Below the pieces are notes generated by a model that saw nothing but the letters and a program-made list of their open reading frames with translations, was not told the origin of the DNA and ran no database searches. 64,000 nucleotides of DNA from Tubiluchus corallicola (Eukaryota > Priapulida > Priapulimorpha > Priapulimorphida > Tubiluchidae). The stretch lies in NCBI GenBank assembly GCA_030141605.1, contig JAQGDQ010002367.1, forward strand, positions 620,501-684,500. The letters are read 5' to 3'. The position numbers were made by a program, and so were the translations under genes. Below, piece by piece: positions 35,001 through 46,000 of this stretch (its first letter is position 1; each line of letters begins with the position of its first letter).

Positions 35001-38000
35001 AGGCTTGGCCTTTCCTATAAGATTATTATAGATTTCCTGTGCATATCTTTACATAGTGCTTATCGGATTACATGTTTTGTTTTCGTTATCGTGTATATTT
35101 GTTTTCGCGTGTGTGATTCCATCTTTTGGACTAAAAGTCTAATGACTGTTGTATGTATTTTTTATTTGTAGCAAATAAAATGATTTTATACAACTGTATA
35201 TTAGAAATGCAATATTTTACCCTTACCAAAAGTAACATGAATCTGTTCTCAGTGAATGAACCGATGCAACCAAAGAAGCCGACCACTAAGCAGATGAAGC
35301 CACAGATGAACATGATCATGCCTCCCGTCTTCATCCAGTACATGTCTGGACTTCCAGGAACAGCTAGAATGTTAATCAGTTCCTTAGTAATAATAGTGAT
35401 CATAAGGACTAGAAAACAGAGCTAAAAGTTATTCGTTTTTATGCAAAACCATTACTAAAATTAGGATATGGCCAAAAACGATTTTGGTGCTGAAATGCCA
35501 CTGTGACTAATTATCGAATTTGTCTAACCCTGCCTAGGGAAACCTCTACATCACGACTTGTCATTTGTACAGTAAATTTAGTAAAAATTACATAAATACA
35601 CATATTTTTCGTTAGAGTTTGAAGCACTTATTTATGGCACAACAATGCCTTATGTTATTCAGTTTTTGTATTCAAAGTCTGCAGAGTGCGTCGTGTTGTG
35701 TAATTGTGGATGTGTTATGTCATGTTTTATTGCAGTGCGTTGCAAGTGGTTATTTCTAAAGGTATGTAGAGGAGCAACGCTGTATTCTAATGAAACGGAA
35801 CTGATTTAATACATTATTTTGTTTTGTTTTGTTCTGTTTTGATTCATTTTTATTTCGTTACGTTTCGTTATATTTAACCGTTATTTTGGTACAGGTTATT
35901 GTTTAATTTGTGCCAAACTAACAGTAAAGCAGGCTTTTCTAAACTTATAGCTTAACATAATAACTACCAATTAATTATTACATCCTAGGATAGTTTCAAA
36001 GTATCAAATCAAAAGTTAACGCACCTGAAATGTACTTTATGTATTCTAGAAATCTTACGTCACTGATTGCGTAAATTCCAAACAATGCCATCAAAATTCC
36101 AGTCATCTGCAAAAAAGTGATTACATTAACTGCTTCGTTGCATTTACATTTGCTTCAAACAGTCGAAGCGCATGAAAAAAAATGTAAGAGAACCTAGAAT
36201 CTCATAAGTTCAAAAGCGTGCTCAAAGAAATATAAAAAATTCTTTAAGCGAGCAAGTAACAAAAGTCTACGTTTTTTATGCTAAGTTCGTAATACACTAT
36301 GATAATGATACCTTTTGAAGGCAGCCTATTCGGAAAAACCGTGTAACAAATAAGTAGGGCTTTTAGTAAAGAGTAACCTGCTTTAATGGCTCAAAAAGGC
36401 TCAATTTGCGGCCAGTAAGTTCTAATGCTTCGGTCTAAGTAACAAACAAGTTTCAGCTAAACGTAGACATTGCTACGTATCAAGATGCGTTACATAACCC
36501 CACTGGCATGAGGTTTATTCGCTCTTTCTAGTTGTTAATCAATAATAATAATAATCTTTATTATTTAAAGTCAGCTTTTTGCTGCACAATTAACACAAGA
36601 TCGAAAAATCTTTTGGACCGACTGTAAATAGTAACCTACACTACATAACATTATTATTACACCACTTTTACCCTAAATAACACACGCCAAGCAGGACAAT
36701 AGCAGTACCATTTAAAGTCTTTTGTATGACCGGCCACTGTATCCAACTCACGACCTCCCAGACGGAAAGCAGGCGCATTACCATTAGACTAAACCGCCTG
36801 GTCTAAAGGCTATTTTTCTTTTGTTTAAATTGTCTTAGCCTTAAGTTTATTGAAATTCTAATTAACACAGAAACATTGCGAACTCGTTTCAAGGTTTCTG
36901 TTTCCCGAAGTACACATATGGAAAATACATAACCCTTATTGGCATTTTTATTACCCTGGGGAAAAATTTAAAAATAGACAGCCCTAACTTAATACCTAAG
37001 CTAATCTGCGTTAGCATAGCATTTAGCAGACGAAGAGCACTGCTAAAGATCTTGAGTTAAAGTCGCGTTTCAAATTTAAAAAAGTTTTGACTTTCTAATA
37101 TAGTATTACTTCTATAGAATTATAATTATATCAACTCTGCAATTTGTGTCGAACTGTGTGAAGGCTTAATAATTTAGCACATAGGATGATAAAGCTCTTC
37201 CAGCGCTTTGATGTGATAATTGCATTAATTAAGATTCAATTACATTGAGATTCATAACCATCTGCGACAAGTATTGACACTCAAATAGAACAGCTTAAGA
37301 TAATGAAAGCTTATTCGCTTAGTTGTAGATGTTTCATACCTGAACAAAGGCGCAAATTACTTACAATATTACAAGATTTTTTGGAGTATTCCAATGAAAA
37401 ACCTTTGAAATCAGCTTTGGCTATACAAACGTCGTATACGCATATAAAAAATTTTGCAAGTAGTATAAAACTGAGGAGTGAAAGAACTGAATTAGATAAA
37501 CCAATTTTGCGCAATTTCGCAACTTGGAATACATGTACAGGATCTGGTGACCTATAAACAGTAGATTACAGTGGTTGATAGGTTTAGGTTTTATGCTACA
37601 TTACTGCGCCTAGATCAGGAGATGCTGATTTATTGGATTGTTCAAAAATAAAATGCGTTGTAGAAACACGTATGGCTTTACCTTTAATACTTATGGCTTG
37701 AATTCGATTTATGACTTTTAGAAATTTGTGTAGTGACAAAGGTGTGTAATAAGAAAGACAGTAAAAAGTGAACTTGAGAAAATTGGACAACTGAGAAAAA
37801 TGGGCAGTGAAATAAGTGGACAGAGAGAGAGAGAGAATTTCACAAGTGAGAACAGTGAACAGTGAAAAAAGTGGACATGACAAAACTGGACAGTGAAAAA
37901 AGTGGACGGTGAGAAAAATGGATTGTGAGAAAAGTGATGAACATGTGAGTGAAGTGTAAAGTGAGGAAAGTAGATAGTGATAAATGAAAAATTGGGCAGC

Positions 38001-41000
38001 TATAGCTAAGCATTGGTAAAATGAGAATAGTTTCTTATACAAGACCATAGGCTACTTATAAGAATTAGATAATGCTGATAGTTGAAATAGATGTCTTACA
38101 GATTTCAACATTGACGATGGGTACAGTTCTTTCTTGGGTTTTACTGAAAGCAAAAGAAAAAGCTAAGCTAAGGGCTTCTAGCAGCTCGTTATTTCATCTT
38201 ATAAGTTGACAAATGGGTATATTTCCATCCTGCTACAATCATTATGTAGAGCCTGCTGTAAGATATTAGACTACGGAACGCTAAACTGCATGACGAGAAG
38301 CAAGCAGTTTTTTTATTCAAAAACATTCACATGACGGTGCCTATTCTAATTAATAAGGTAAAAATAAATCAATCTAAATACATTTACAATGCGTCTACTT
38401 TTATATATATATACAGGGTGTTTCAGAAGAAACAGTGCATTGGATCACGATGACGTCACAATTCAGAAGTCCAGGCTTCATTTTGGGTAAAATAACAAAT
38501 TAAAGTTATTGCATATTCAGAGCATTATTCTTGGTTAAGGGTGTTTTTCAAAACTTCCGGCAGTTCTTTTAATACAATATCTCATTAACTGGCTTAACAG
38601 TTAACACTCAACCGCATTTGTGATTTGGTCAACATATTTGTTTCTTCTGGAACACCCTGTACGTGAAGTTCGGTCCACATTCGATCTCGCTGGCGACGCA
38701 GAAAAATTCTGTGAAGCTGAAATGGAATGTATGAATTTGTTGAAAAATGTGTCTACTAGTTAAAAGACGTAAGAATTTGTTGGAATTCTTTAGGCGTGTA
38801 AATTAGTTGTAAATTAATTACTATCTGCTGACTGTAATTAAGTGAAAAAATGGCTGATCTGCTAGATGACCGCGTGTCTCAATCTGCCTTCGCAGCTGTT
38901 GGTGTGGACTGCTTTGGTCCGTTTTTTGTCAAAAGAGGTCTTTCAGAGGTGAAGAGATACGGATGTGTCTTCACTTGCCTGAATATTCGTGCTGTTCACA
39001 TAGAGGTACTACATTCCCGGAAGACCGATAGTTTCATTAATGCTCTTTTCAGATTTATTTCTTGCCGTGGGCCTCCATCTATCATCCGATCTGACAATGG
39101 CACTAACTTTGTCGGTGCAGAGAAAGAATTGAGAGCAGCAATGTGCAACTGGGATCAGCAGAAGATTGCAAATGTTCTACGGAAGCGTCAGGCACAATGG
39201 ATCTTTAACACACCAGGTGCATCCCATCGTGGTGGAGCTTGGGAAAGGATGATCCGATCCATTCGCTGAGTTGCATTTTCTATATGCAGTGAGCAAAGAT
39301 TTGATGATGAAAGCTTGTCTACTCTGATACTATTGTGCATGGTAGAGTCCATTATAAATGACAGGCCGATTACAACAGTATCAGATGATCCAAATGGTCT
39401 TGAGGCTCTTACTCTAAACAATTTACTGCTGTTAAGAACTGGTTCAGTACCCGTCAAGCTCTTTGATTCTTCTGACTTATGTAGGCGAAGATGGCGCCCG
39501 GTATTTGACAGACGTCTTTTGGCGGCGATGGACTCGTGAATATCTTCCGATGCTACAACAATTCCAAAACTGGGAGGAACAGAAGGAAAATCTCAAGCGT
39601 GGAGGTGTTGTTCTATTAATCGACAACACCTTGCCAAGAAACCGTTGAGAACTTGGTTGCATTGTTGATACCTACCCGGGTAATGATGGCTTGGTCCGCT
39701 CTGTGTTACTCAAGACAAAGTCGTTAACTCTGAAACGGCCTGTGCAGAAGCTTTGTCTGCTTGACCGTGCTTAGCAAACTGCTGTTTTGTGTTCCAAAAT
39801 GAGATTATAGTTTAATGATTGATAAATATTTTGTTATGTTTCATGTTCTGGATAGAACATTCAAAGGGGGCGGCGTGTTGCAGGTACAAATGTTTTGGTC
39901 TATTTCCCCTTCCCAAGGTAGTATATGCATTAGAAGCCACAATACATTAGACTGTAGTTCTACGAGATGGACTACTTTTCTACTCTGACATTGTACTGTA
40001 TAGACGAAATTTGTTACGCACACACGTCTCTGTTTCCTTTAAAATTTGACCTGTAATTATTCTGCTACTGCTACCTTTTACTGACATTCTGGCTTTTCGT
40101 GACTCAATATTGGACCAACAAAGCATTTTAGCCTTTTAGTGTAACATCGTAATCTGTAGCACTTATTGCAGTAGCTTTGTAGAGGTAATAATTGTAGCTA
40201 GCCAGTAGAATTGCGCAATAACTTTGTAGACTAGAGCAAATTTGTATTTTTGCAGAATAAACAATTTAGCTGTGGAAACGCAACACTGGTTTGAGCGTGT
40301 ACATTACACTTGTTATCGAATCCGAGTGTGAGAATTATTAGTTCTGACGCTTATTATTCTTTTATTAGCACTTTGCAACTCAGCACTTGCACCGTGGAGA
40401 TACCTGTTTCAGACGCAGTCTGTTTTGTAAATCCACTATAAATAAATGAAGTTTAAACTAACTAAAATAGTTGAAAGTTACGTGGAATCCTTAGACACGC
40501 GAATTCGTTGAAACTGTATATTTTTCTAGAAAACTTGTGAAGTTGTTGGAAAGCATATGAATTGTTGAAAAGTATGGCAAGTACACAAAAGCTGTGCGAA
40601 TTTCTTTGGGAGCTGTTCAGTTTATTTAGGAGTCATATGAGGTGTTGTAGACTTCCAAATCGTCCAGTCAGGGCCTGATTAACGCATGAGCAGACTAAAC
40701 GCGTCTGCGGGAACCGAGACTCAGTGGGCGCCAAGCTGGCAAAAAAGTGAAAACAGATACAGTTTTAATAAAGTATGTTAACATAAACCTCAAATGAAGT
40801 TGATAACATCACTAAATGAGCCATTGTGTAATTGAAAGGTGTTACTGATATATTCAGATCGTTTAGAATTAAACTGTTTGTTTAGTGTTTATACCTCAGT
40901 AACTAGTGACCTCAGGTGCTGTAAATGACTAATTTTTTGCTTAATGTCAAACATCATACATTCTTTTCTGTAGTTGATTTATTTAATTATTAGAATTTCA

Positions 41001-41545
41001 TTTTGATGTCAATAAATATTTCAATTGCATAAATCTTAGATATATAGCAATACAGTTAGTTTTATATAATATATAATGTCGCATAATACGTATGCTTTTA
41101 GCCGCGAGACGCGCACGCGGTGACGCGAGGCAAAGAAGAAATGGGGGGGTGCTTGGGGCACCAATACACCTTAATTCGGCCCTGCATCCGGTTAATGGCT
41201 ATGTAGTGTTCTTAGAGGATGTGTATTTTTACTTATAAACTTTCTGTGTTCTCGTTCTTTTTACATGCAAACCAGAGGAGCAAAGATAACAGTCACATTT
41301 CTACAAAGCCCTACTTAAACTAGAAATTAAATATCAGACGAATTATTATTATTAAGTAAGTTAATAAAACTGTACAATGATTCCGGTGCACGTCTACCAT
41401 CATGGCTCCCACCATTATTTAACTAGTCAGAATAAGCTAACATTATACAAAACTATATGAGCCCATCAACAGAACTTACCCAAAAACAAAACGTGAATAC
41501 CAAAAGTAGGTATTTCATCAACTTGTACGTGCCTTCGACAGCCAT
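30608..41545 (-). CDS. Tetraspanin, four-cysteine large loop
   Basis: Eight exons join in frame: 41545-41480, 36106-36025, 35408-35227, 33283-33209, 32542-32441, 32242-32141, 31471-31388, 30673-30608 (stop TAG), giving 252 residues. TM1 is YLLLVFTFCFWMTGILMALF (exons 1-2). The small loop ends at exon 3, which carries TM2 with GFFGCIGSFTENRFMLLL, a tetraspanin signature. Exon 4 is TM3 (VVCLIFLMVCMLFEIVWC). Exons 5-6 form the large extracellular loop with RCCGANGTVDW (CCG motif) and PRSCINGF; the fourth loop cysteine (GCSEQ) starts exon 7, before TM4 (MLISLSVGVLFAL). Exon 8 is a short cytoplasmic tail ending KAY. The length is typical. Tetraspanins organise plasma-membrane microdomains; the partner here is unknown. 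The 5.4-kb first intron is packed with mobile elements. All phases agree. Confidence 0.93.
31012..31182. repeat. TGC/TGT trinucleotide microsatellite
   Basis: About 170 bp of imperfect CTG/TGT repeats lie in the last tetraspanin intron. Open frames across it are repeat-derived. Confidence 0.9.
31492..31719. repeat. ~46-bp minisatellite, five units
   Basis: Five near-identical units containing TTTTAGCATTGCTCTGAATG and TGCGTTGTGTAGC start 20 bp upstream (minus-strand sense) of the tetraspanin TM4 exon 31471-31388. The array therefore occupies the branch-point and polypyrimidine region of that intron, an unusual place for a minisatellite. Confidence 0.9.
31853..32042. repeat. (ATT)n(AGT)n(ATC)n compound trinucleotide tract
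   Basis: Successive blocks of ATT, AGT, ATC and ATT cover about 190 bp in the intron between tetraspanin exons 32242-32141 and 31471-31388. The Ile/Ser frames on it are artefacts. Confidence 0.93.
32599..32898. repeat. Compound pentanucleotide array (TTGTA)n-(TTGCA)n
   Basis: About 40 TTGTA units are followed by about 20 TTGCA units, with one TTGTA unit inside the TTGCA block. The change is a single T-to-C transition that spread over one end of the array. It lies between tetraspanin exons 33283-33209 and 32542-32441, ending 57 bp from the acceptor. Long Tyr/Cys/Ile/Val/Leu and Asn/Gln/Tyr/Thr/Ile frames on both strands are artefacts. Confidence 0.98.
34575..34700 (+). repeat. Dispersed repeat fragment
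   Basis: CTATGTTGGGTTTATTTTAC and TAAACTTAGAAAAATATAAC match the minus strand of about 6520-6620 (GCATGTTGGGTTTACATTAT, AACTTAAAGAAAATACAAC). It is therefore a repeat present in inverted orientation 28 kb apart. It lies in the tetraspanin intron between the exons at 35227 and 33283. A short AAGT/AAAG tract lies nearby at about 34150-34190. Confidence 0.5.
36541..36806 (-). mobile_element. tRNA-derived SINE, family 1, copy 3
   Basis: On the minus strand the head GGCGGTTTAGTCTAATGGTA (A box) and GTGAGTTGGATACAG (weak B box) is followed by ACAAAAGACTTTAAATGGTA and CTGCTATTGTCC. This body is shared with the copies at 2731 and 3211. The tail is AAATAATAAAGATTATTATT. It is in sense orientation in tetraspanin intron 1. 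Confidence 0.75.
37790..37985. repeat. Degenerate AGTGAAAAAAGTGGAC repeat
   Basis: About ten imperfect 12-17-bp units (AGTGAGAAAAGTGGAC type) lie in tetraspanin intron 1. The minus-strand Ser/Thr/Phe-rich frame at 37596-38048 is produced by this repeat. Confidence 0.75.
38414..38659. mobile_element. TA-flanked MITE with 21-bp terminal inverted repeats
   Basis: The left end CAGGGTGTTTCAGAAGAAAC(A) and the right end, read inverted, CAGGGTGTTCCAGAAGAAAC(A) differ at one of 21 positions. Both ends are flanked by TA. The 246-bp interior has no coding capacity. The TA duplication suggests mobilisation by a Tc1/mariner-type transposase, which is inference. It lies in tetraspanin intron 1. Confidence 0.88.
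38850..39875 (+). pseudogene. Broken BEL/Pao-type retrotransposon integrase region
   Basis: The plus strand encodes an integrase core with a catalytic D in VGVDCFGPFF, D in IRSDNGTNF and E in GGAWERMIRS. A downstream region typical of BEL/Pao elements follows (INDRPITT, then WRRWTREYLP). A stop follows the integrase at 39269, another frame is needed after about 39480, and further stops follow, so the copy is dead. No gag, protease or reverse transcriptase is seen upstream; the 5' part is missing. It lies antisense in tetraspanin intron 1. Confidence 0.9.
39876..40285 (+). mobile_element. Probable 3' LTR of the BEL/Pao remnant
   Basis: A purine tract (AAAGGGGGCGGCG) precedes TGTTGCAGG. About 410 bp later the sequence reads ACGCAACA, giving TGTTGC...GCAACA ends. 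AATAAA occurs at about 40255, inside the LTR. No matching 5' LTR is present in the window, so the right boundary is inferred from the terminal inverted hexamer. Confidence 0.7.
40669..41184. mobile_element. Non-autonomous hAT-like element, 516 bp
   Basis: The left end CAGGGCCTGATTAACG and the inverted right end CAGGGCCGAATTAAGG match at 13 of 16 positions. The flanking 8-mers are CGTCCAGT and CATCCGGT, 6 of 8 identical, a decayed 8-bp target duplication as in hAT elements. There is no transposase frame. It lies in tetraspanin intron 1, 296 bp downstream of exon 1 in the sense of the gene. Confidence 0.75.
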
Positions 41546-43065
41546 TTTAAACACTTCTTGCAAAGGAAAACAAAAGAAAATTAAAGTTCTTTCTTTTTAC
41601 TAGCGCACGATATGTGTGTGTGGTGAATAATCGACTGGCTGAGGGTAAACATAAGGGACGTAGGTTCAAGATCAAAGTCCAACAACGTATAGCAGTAATA
41701 TACAGATACCTCTAATACTTCCACTAGTTCAGCTCTATGTAGGGTAACTATTTACATTCCAATGTATAAACGTAAGTCTGAAGGTACTATATAGTGTTTT
41801 GTGTACCTTTTAATCTTGGCAATAACAATCTACACTATATTCATATTCTGCCAAAACAGGGCATACGTCAGTTCTGTCGTAGGCGTTATGAAAAAAGATA
41901 AAGCTCTTCAGTAGTAACCTGTTAGTTAAAATAAAATTAAAACGCGTTAACGTGAACGACCATCATTTTACATAATTATATGCTGATATTTTATTACATC
42001 GTGTACTTGCGATGCGTCCTTGTGAAAACGTACTTGTTTCACCCTGAAAATTTCCCTGCATTTTCCACAAATATTTTCATTTTTTTATGACAGAATTTCC
42101 TAATATAAATTTATATAAACCGGTGATTTTTGAGGAAAACCATTTTTTGCATTTCAAAGCTCGTTAAGGTTTGCTTACACGTTCATGCGGTATGTGCAGA
42201 CAATTATGCTGGTGAGATATTAATACTTATTACTGTACATTTAGATGAAATACTTATGCAAGCACATACAGCTAATGCTGCTAGATATGTCAAACTTCTG
42301 TCACCATCATATCATGAACTGATTGACACTTCAATCATGAATTTTCAAGAATTATGGCTTTGCTTTTTATTCTAGTTAAAAAGCAGTATGCGTCTCCAAT
42401 ACTCAGTGTTCAATAGGAGTCTATCAAAAAAATAATCAAAATTTGTTAAACTTTTTTCCCTGATGAAGCAAAAAATGATCAGTTCTCTTTTTTATACATA
42501 TTGCTTGCTTCTATGCTGCAATTAACTTGCTTAACTTCACAAAATGCAAACTATTATGCAAGCAATTTTCTAGATATGTACAATCATTTATTAGCACAAT
42601 TGTTACAACAATTTTGAACATACATATAGCATATTTCAGTGTCAATGGATTACAACTCTGTAATACATGGTTTTCAAATCATTACGTACATCATTTGACT
42701 ATTTTTTACTTCATTTCAAAAAGTTATATAATAAAACGTGTGTATGTGTGTGTGTGCGTGCATGTGTGAGTTCAAGGCTCAGTAAATACACTTTGCTTGC
42801 AAGTTGCATATCTCAAGGAATCCAACAACAGAGACACCACAAAATTTATCACAAATAAAGACTTTTTAGCCTTCAGGCCTAACAATACACAATCTAAGAG
42901 TTTCTCTTTTAAATAAATTACAAAAATAGTTATACTTGTATCCACATAAAAGTTTTGTAAAACACAGCAAATTAACTGTGCTGCTCTTATTTAAAAACTG
43001 AAAATGAACTTAAAATATTTGAACTAATTTTAACAGATTCAAAGAGCAGACTATCGTATACATCA
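41546..43065. other. Spacer between tetraspanin (5') and ERAL1 (3'), no gene seen
   Basis: The two flanking genes are in tandem on the minus strand, so this 1.5 kb holds the tetraspanin promoter and ERAL1 3' UTR. A TTTATT (AATAAA on the minus strand) at 42587-42592 is a possible ERAL1 poly(A) signal. A short TG-rich patch lies at about 42740-42770. The open frames at 42130 and 42527 resemble nothing. Confidence 0.6.
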
Positions 43066-46000
43066 TCAACATTTTCTTTTGACTTCAGGACTTCCATCAC
43101 AAACAGCAAGCCTGAGTTTTACAGGACACTGAAAAATTTCTATCAGTTCTGCCGTAGCTTCTTCAATGACGAGTCTAATGAGAACTCCTTCCTTGCCAAT
43201 AACTTTCTTCTAAAAAAGAGAAGCATTTTCCATTACATTGTTAATAATATCCTATTTTGTGTTTTAGTTGTTTGTGTTTTAGCTAGGAAACAATAGTGCA
43301 GCACATGCAGCATAGGAGAACTACAAACTTTACATTAACTTCTTTAATTTTTAAGCCTAACTCGAGTCGAGTGACGTTTAAGTATGAAAACTACTATTTG
43401 CACTTAGAAAGACAGGTTAATGCCAAGTTTCACACAAAAAGATAGCACCTGAATAAAGTAACAGAAACAAATGACATACTTATGATATCAACACTTTTCT
43501 CAAATTAGCTGGCAACTAATGATGTCATTAATTAATTAGAATATGACTGTGACTGCCAGAATAGTAATAAACCATTGCAATTAATTTCAACAATTATTAC
43601 CCAATGTGGGTAATGAGTTTAAGAAAGAAGATGCTGAAAAATTGTTGACTAGCTGGAATTTGATCCTGAGATCTAATTAATTAACAATTGACAAATGACA
43701 TACTTCTACAAAGGTTTTGACAACTCTATTAGAGTTGGCAGTATTTTTGCCAGCATCTTTCTTAACAAAGCTTGCAAATGCATATTAGCATTAGGAAACA
43801 AAAAAAATTTTATTCATTTTTGAAATTTGCAAAAGTTTGCAGCAGTCATTAAGTAGGTACTTTTGGCACAAAAATATTTTTTTGATAAAGATGGTATTAA
43901 ATTTTGCTTAGAAACTACTTATGCATCTTAATTATATTAATGTTGTTCCTAGTTATAAAGCAATAGTATATATAAATTTGAATGTTCTTGCATTTTTAAT
44001 TTTACCTATTTGCACTGAGATACTCAACTAAATGGTTCAAACAATATATGCTTTGGATTTTTTTACACAATTCAGAATCCTACAAGCTGGAATACGCCAC
44101 ACAGTGGCATTCCTACTGAAATTAGGTGGTCATGGCAAAACCAGCGACTTTTCTTTCTATCAAGTCCGTGCTTCTAAGAAGAGCCAGCAAACCAGCAGAG
44201 GTATAGCAGCCACATTTGGGTGTATACAAGTTCTCCCTCTAAAAGGTAAGCAGCCTAATATGAAAGAAACGACTCACAGCGAGAATAGAAGCGTTTCACC
44301 CAACCACTTGTTGGTATCAGCTGTCAGTATCAGCCTTATCACCTATCAGCTATCTTAACTTTAGTAGCCAAAACATAGCTGCTACCATGAATCTTGATTG
44401 ACTTGGCGAAAGAAAACCCATAAAAATGCAGTTTAACTATACATCATAAATTGGAAAAAATCGTACCACTAATCCGGAACGTGGTGCAACGACATCTACA
44501 TTAATCACTAAAGTGCCTCTTTCATCTGGAACCATCAACTTAACATCCTACAACAAACTGACTCTATTAATTAGAATAGTGGCAATTTCTTTCTTTCCTA
44601 TTAATTACTAAATAAAAAACAAAGTTTTGAGGACATGTAATAGCTCACATGACAACTATATGACACATTTCATTAAAAACAATTCTGCAAATTTACATTT
44701 GAAAATTGTTTATTTTGCTTTGCTTCAAATAATAGAATGAAATAAATGCAAAAAAATAAATAAATCATATTACGTTATGTAAAAACAAAAATTTGTTTAT
44801 AAAAAAGAAAAGTACAAATTACGAACATAAACCAGCAGTTTTTTTTACAAACAAATAATGTTCTCTGAAGTCTAAATTAATAAATCCAATCGCAATCAAA
44901 TTTAGGCCATTTGCTTTCTCACATTCCTAATTATTTTCAGATCAAACAGTTCTATAGCTCTGCCTAACACGGCAAAAAACCAATTTAACAAACAAGTAAT
45001 AATTATTTTTTTAAATAAAGTAATCACAAAAAAATTCATTAGAGGTGTCTGAATTTTAGAAGCAGTATGAAGATCTTACCAGTTTTAAGCAATAAGGTAT
45101 TTCTTGTGGCAGCGTATCTAGTAGCTTTCCTCTTATGCACATCTCAACAATCTCTTCTGGTGCCTGATCTGTCACAAAATGCTTGTGATACAACCACTGA
45201 CTGGGCAGAGCATGATCTATTAACCATTGCTACAAATATTAACATAATTTCATAATAATGTTTAGTTGAAGGCTCAATTGTGGTTCAGCACTGCTACTGA
45301 CATTTAATCTAGACAAATACAAAGCATCCAATTTGTATAAAAAGCATAGCAGATATAAGACAAAGTAAAGTACTATCAGAAATAGTATGCTATCGCAAGA
45401 CAATTATTCGTCGAAAATACATCATTAATTTGGCTTTTAATGTCTTTACACTACTACAATTCTACACTGTTATAGCAATTACGTTCAGTAATGCAGGGGC
45501 GCTTGGAAAAGTGTTCTATTGATGTGTTTTGTTTGGTTTCGACAAAGTTTGTGCTTGACAGTTCAATATATGATATACCTACTAATCAAGTTATTAAGAC
45601 AAATTGACACTTTCAAATTTTTCAAACTTACAAAAAGGATTTTTAATTTGACTCTTTGTTCAATAGCAGTATTTTGTGGGGAAATGCACGTTTCTGATTG
45701 AAAACGCATTGACAAGTTTACTAAAAGCATTGTACACTGTACATAGTGCGTGCCATTCATAAAGAGTGTTCACTGAACACTTAAGTAACATCAGAGCGGA
45801 TCAATAATTTTAAGGCCTGCATATCTTAAGAAACATAGAATTAGGTGGCAACCAACTAAAAATATTTAAATTGTGTACAAGAGAGTATTTCCATAAATAC
45901 CTAATATGGGCATATAACAGTCAATATATTAATTACTGAAAACAATATCATTGGCATAGAAGTTAAACAATAATACGACTAATTTTGATGGCGTTCTTAA

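Noticed and set aside
37303-37557. 84-codon plus-strand frame
   Set aside because: In tetraspanin intron 1 in antisense; a mirror frame is also open on the other strand; no homology recognised.
44032-44358. 108-codon plus-strand frame
   Set aside because: Lies antisense in an ERAL1 intron, no family resemblance and no splice or promoter context.
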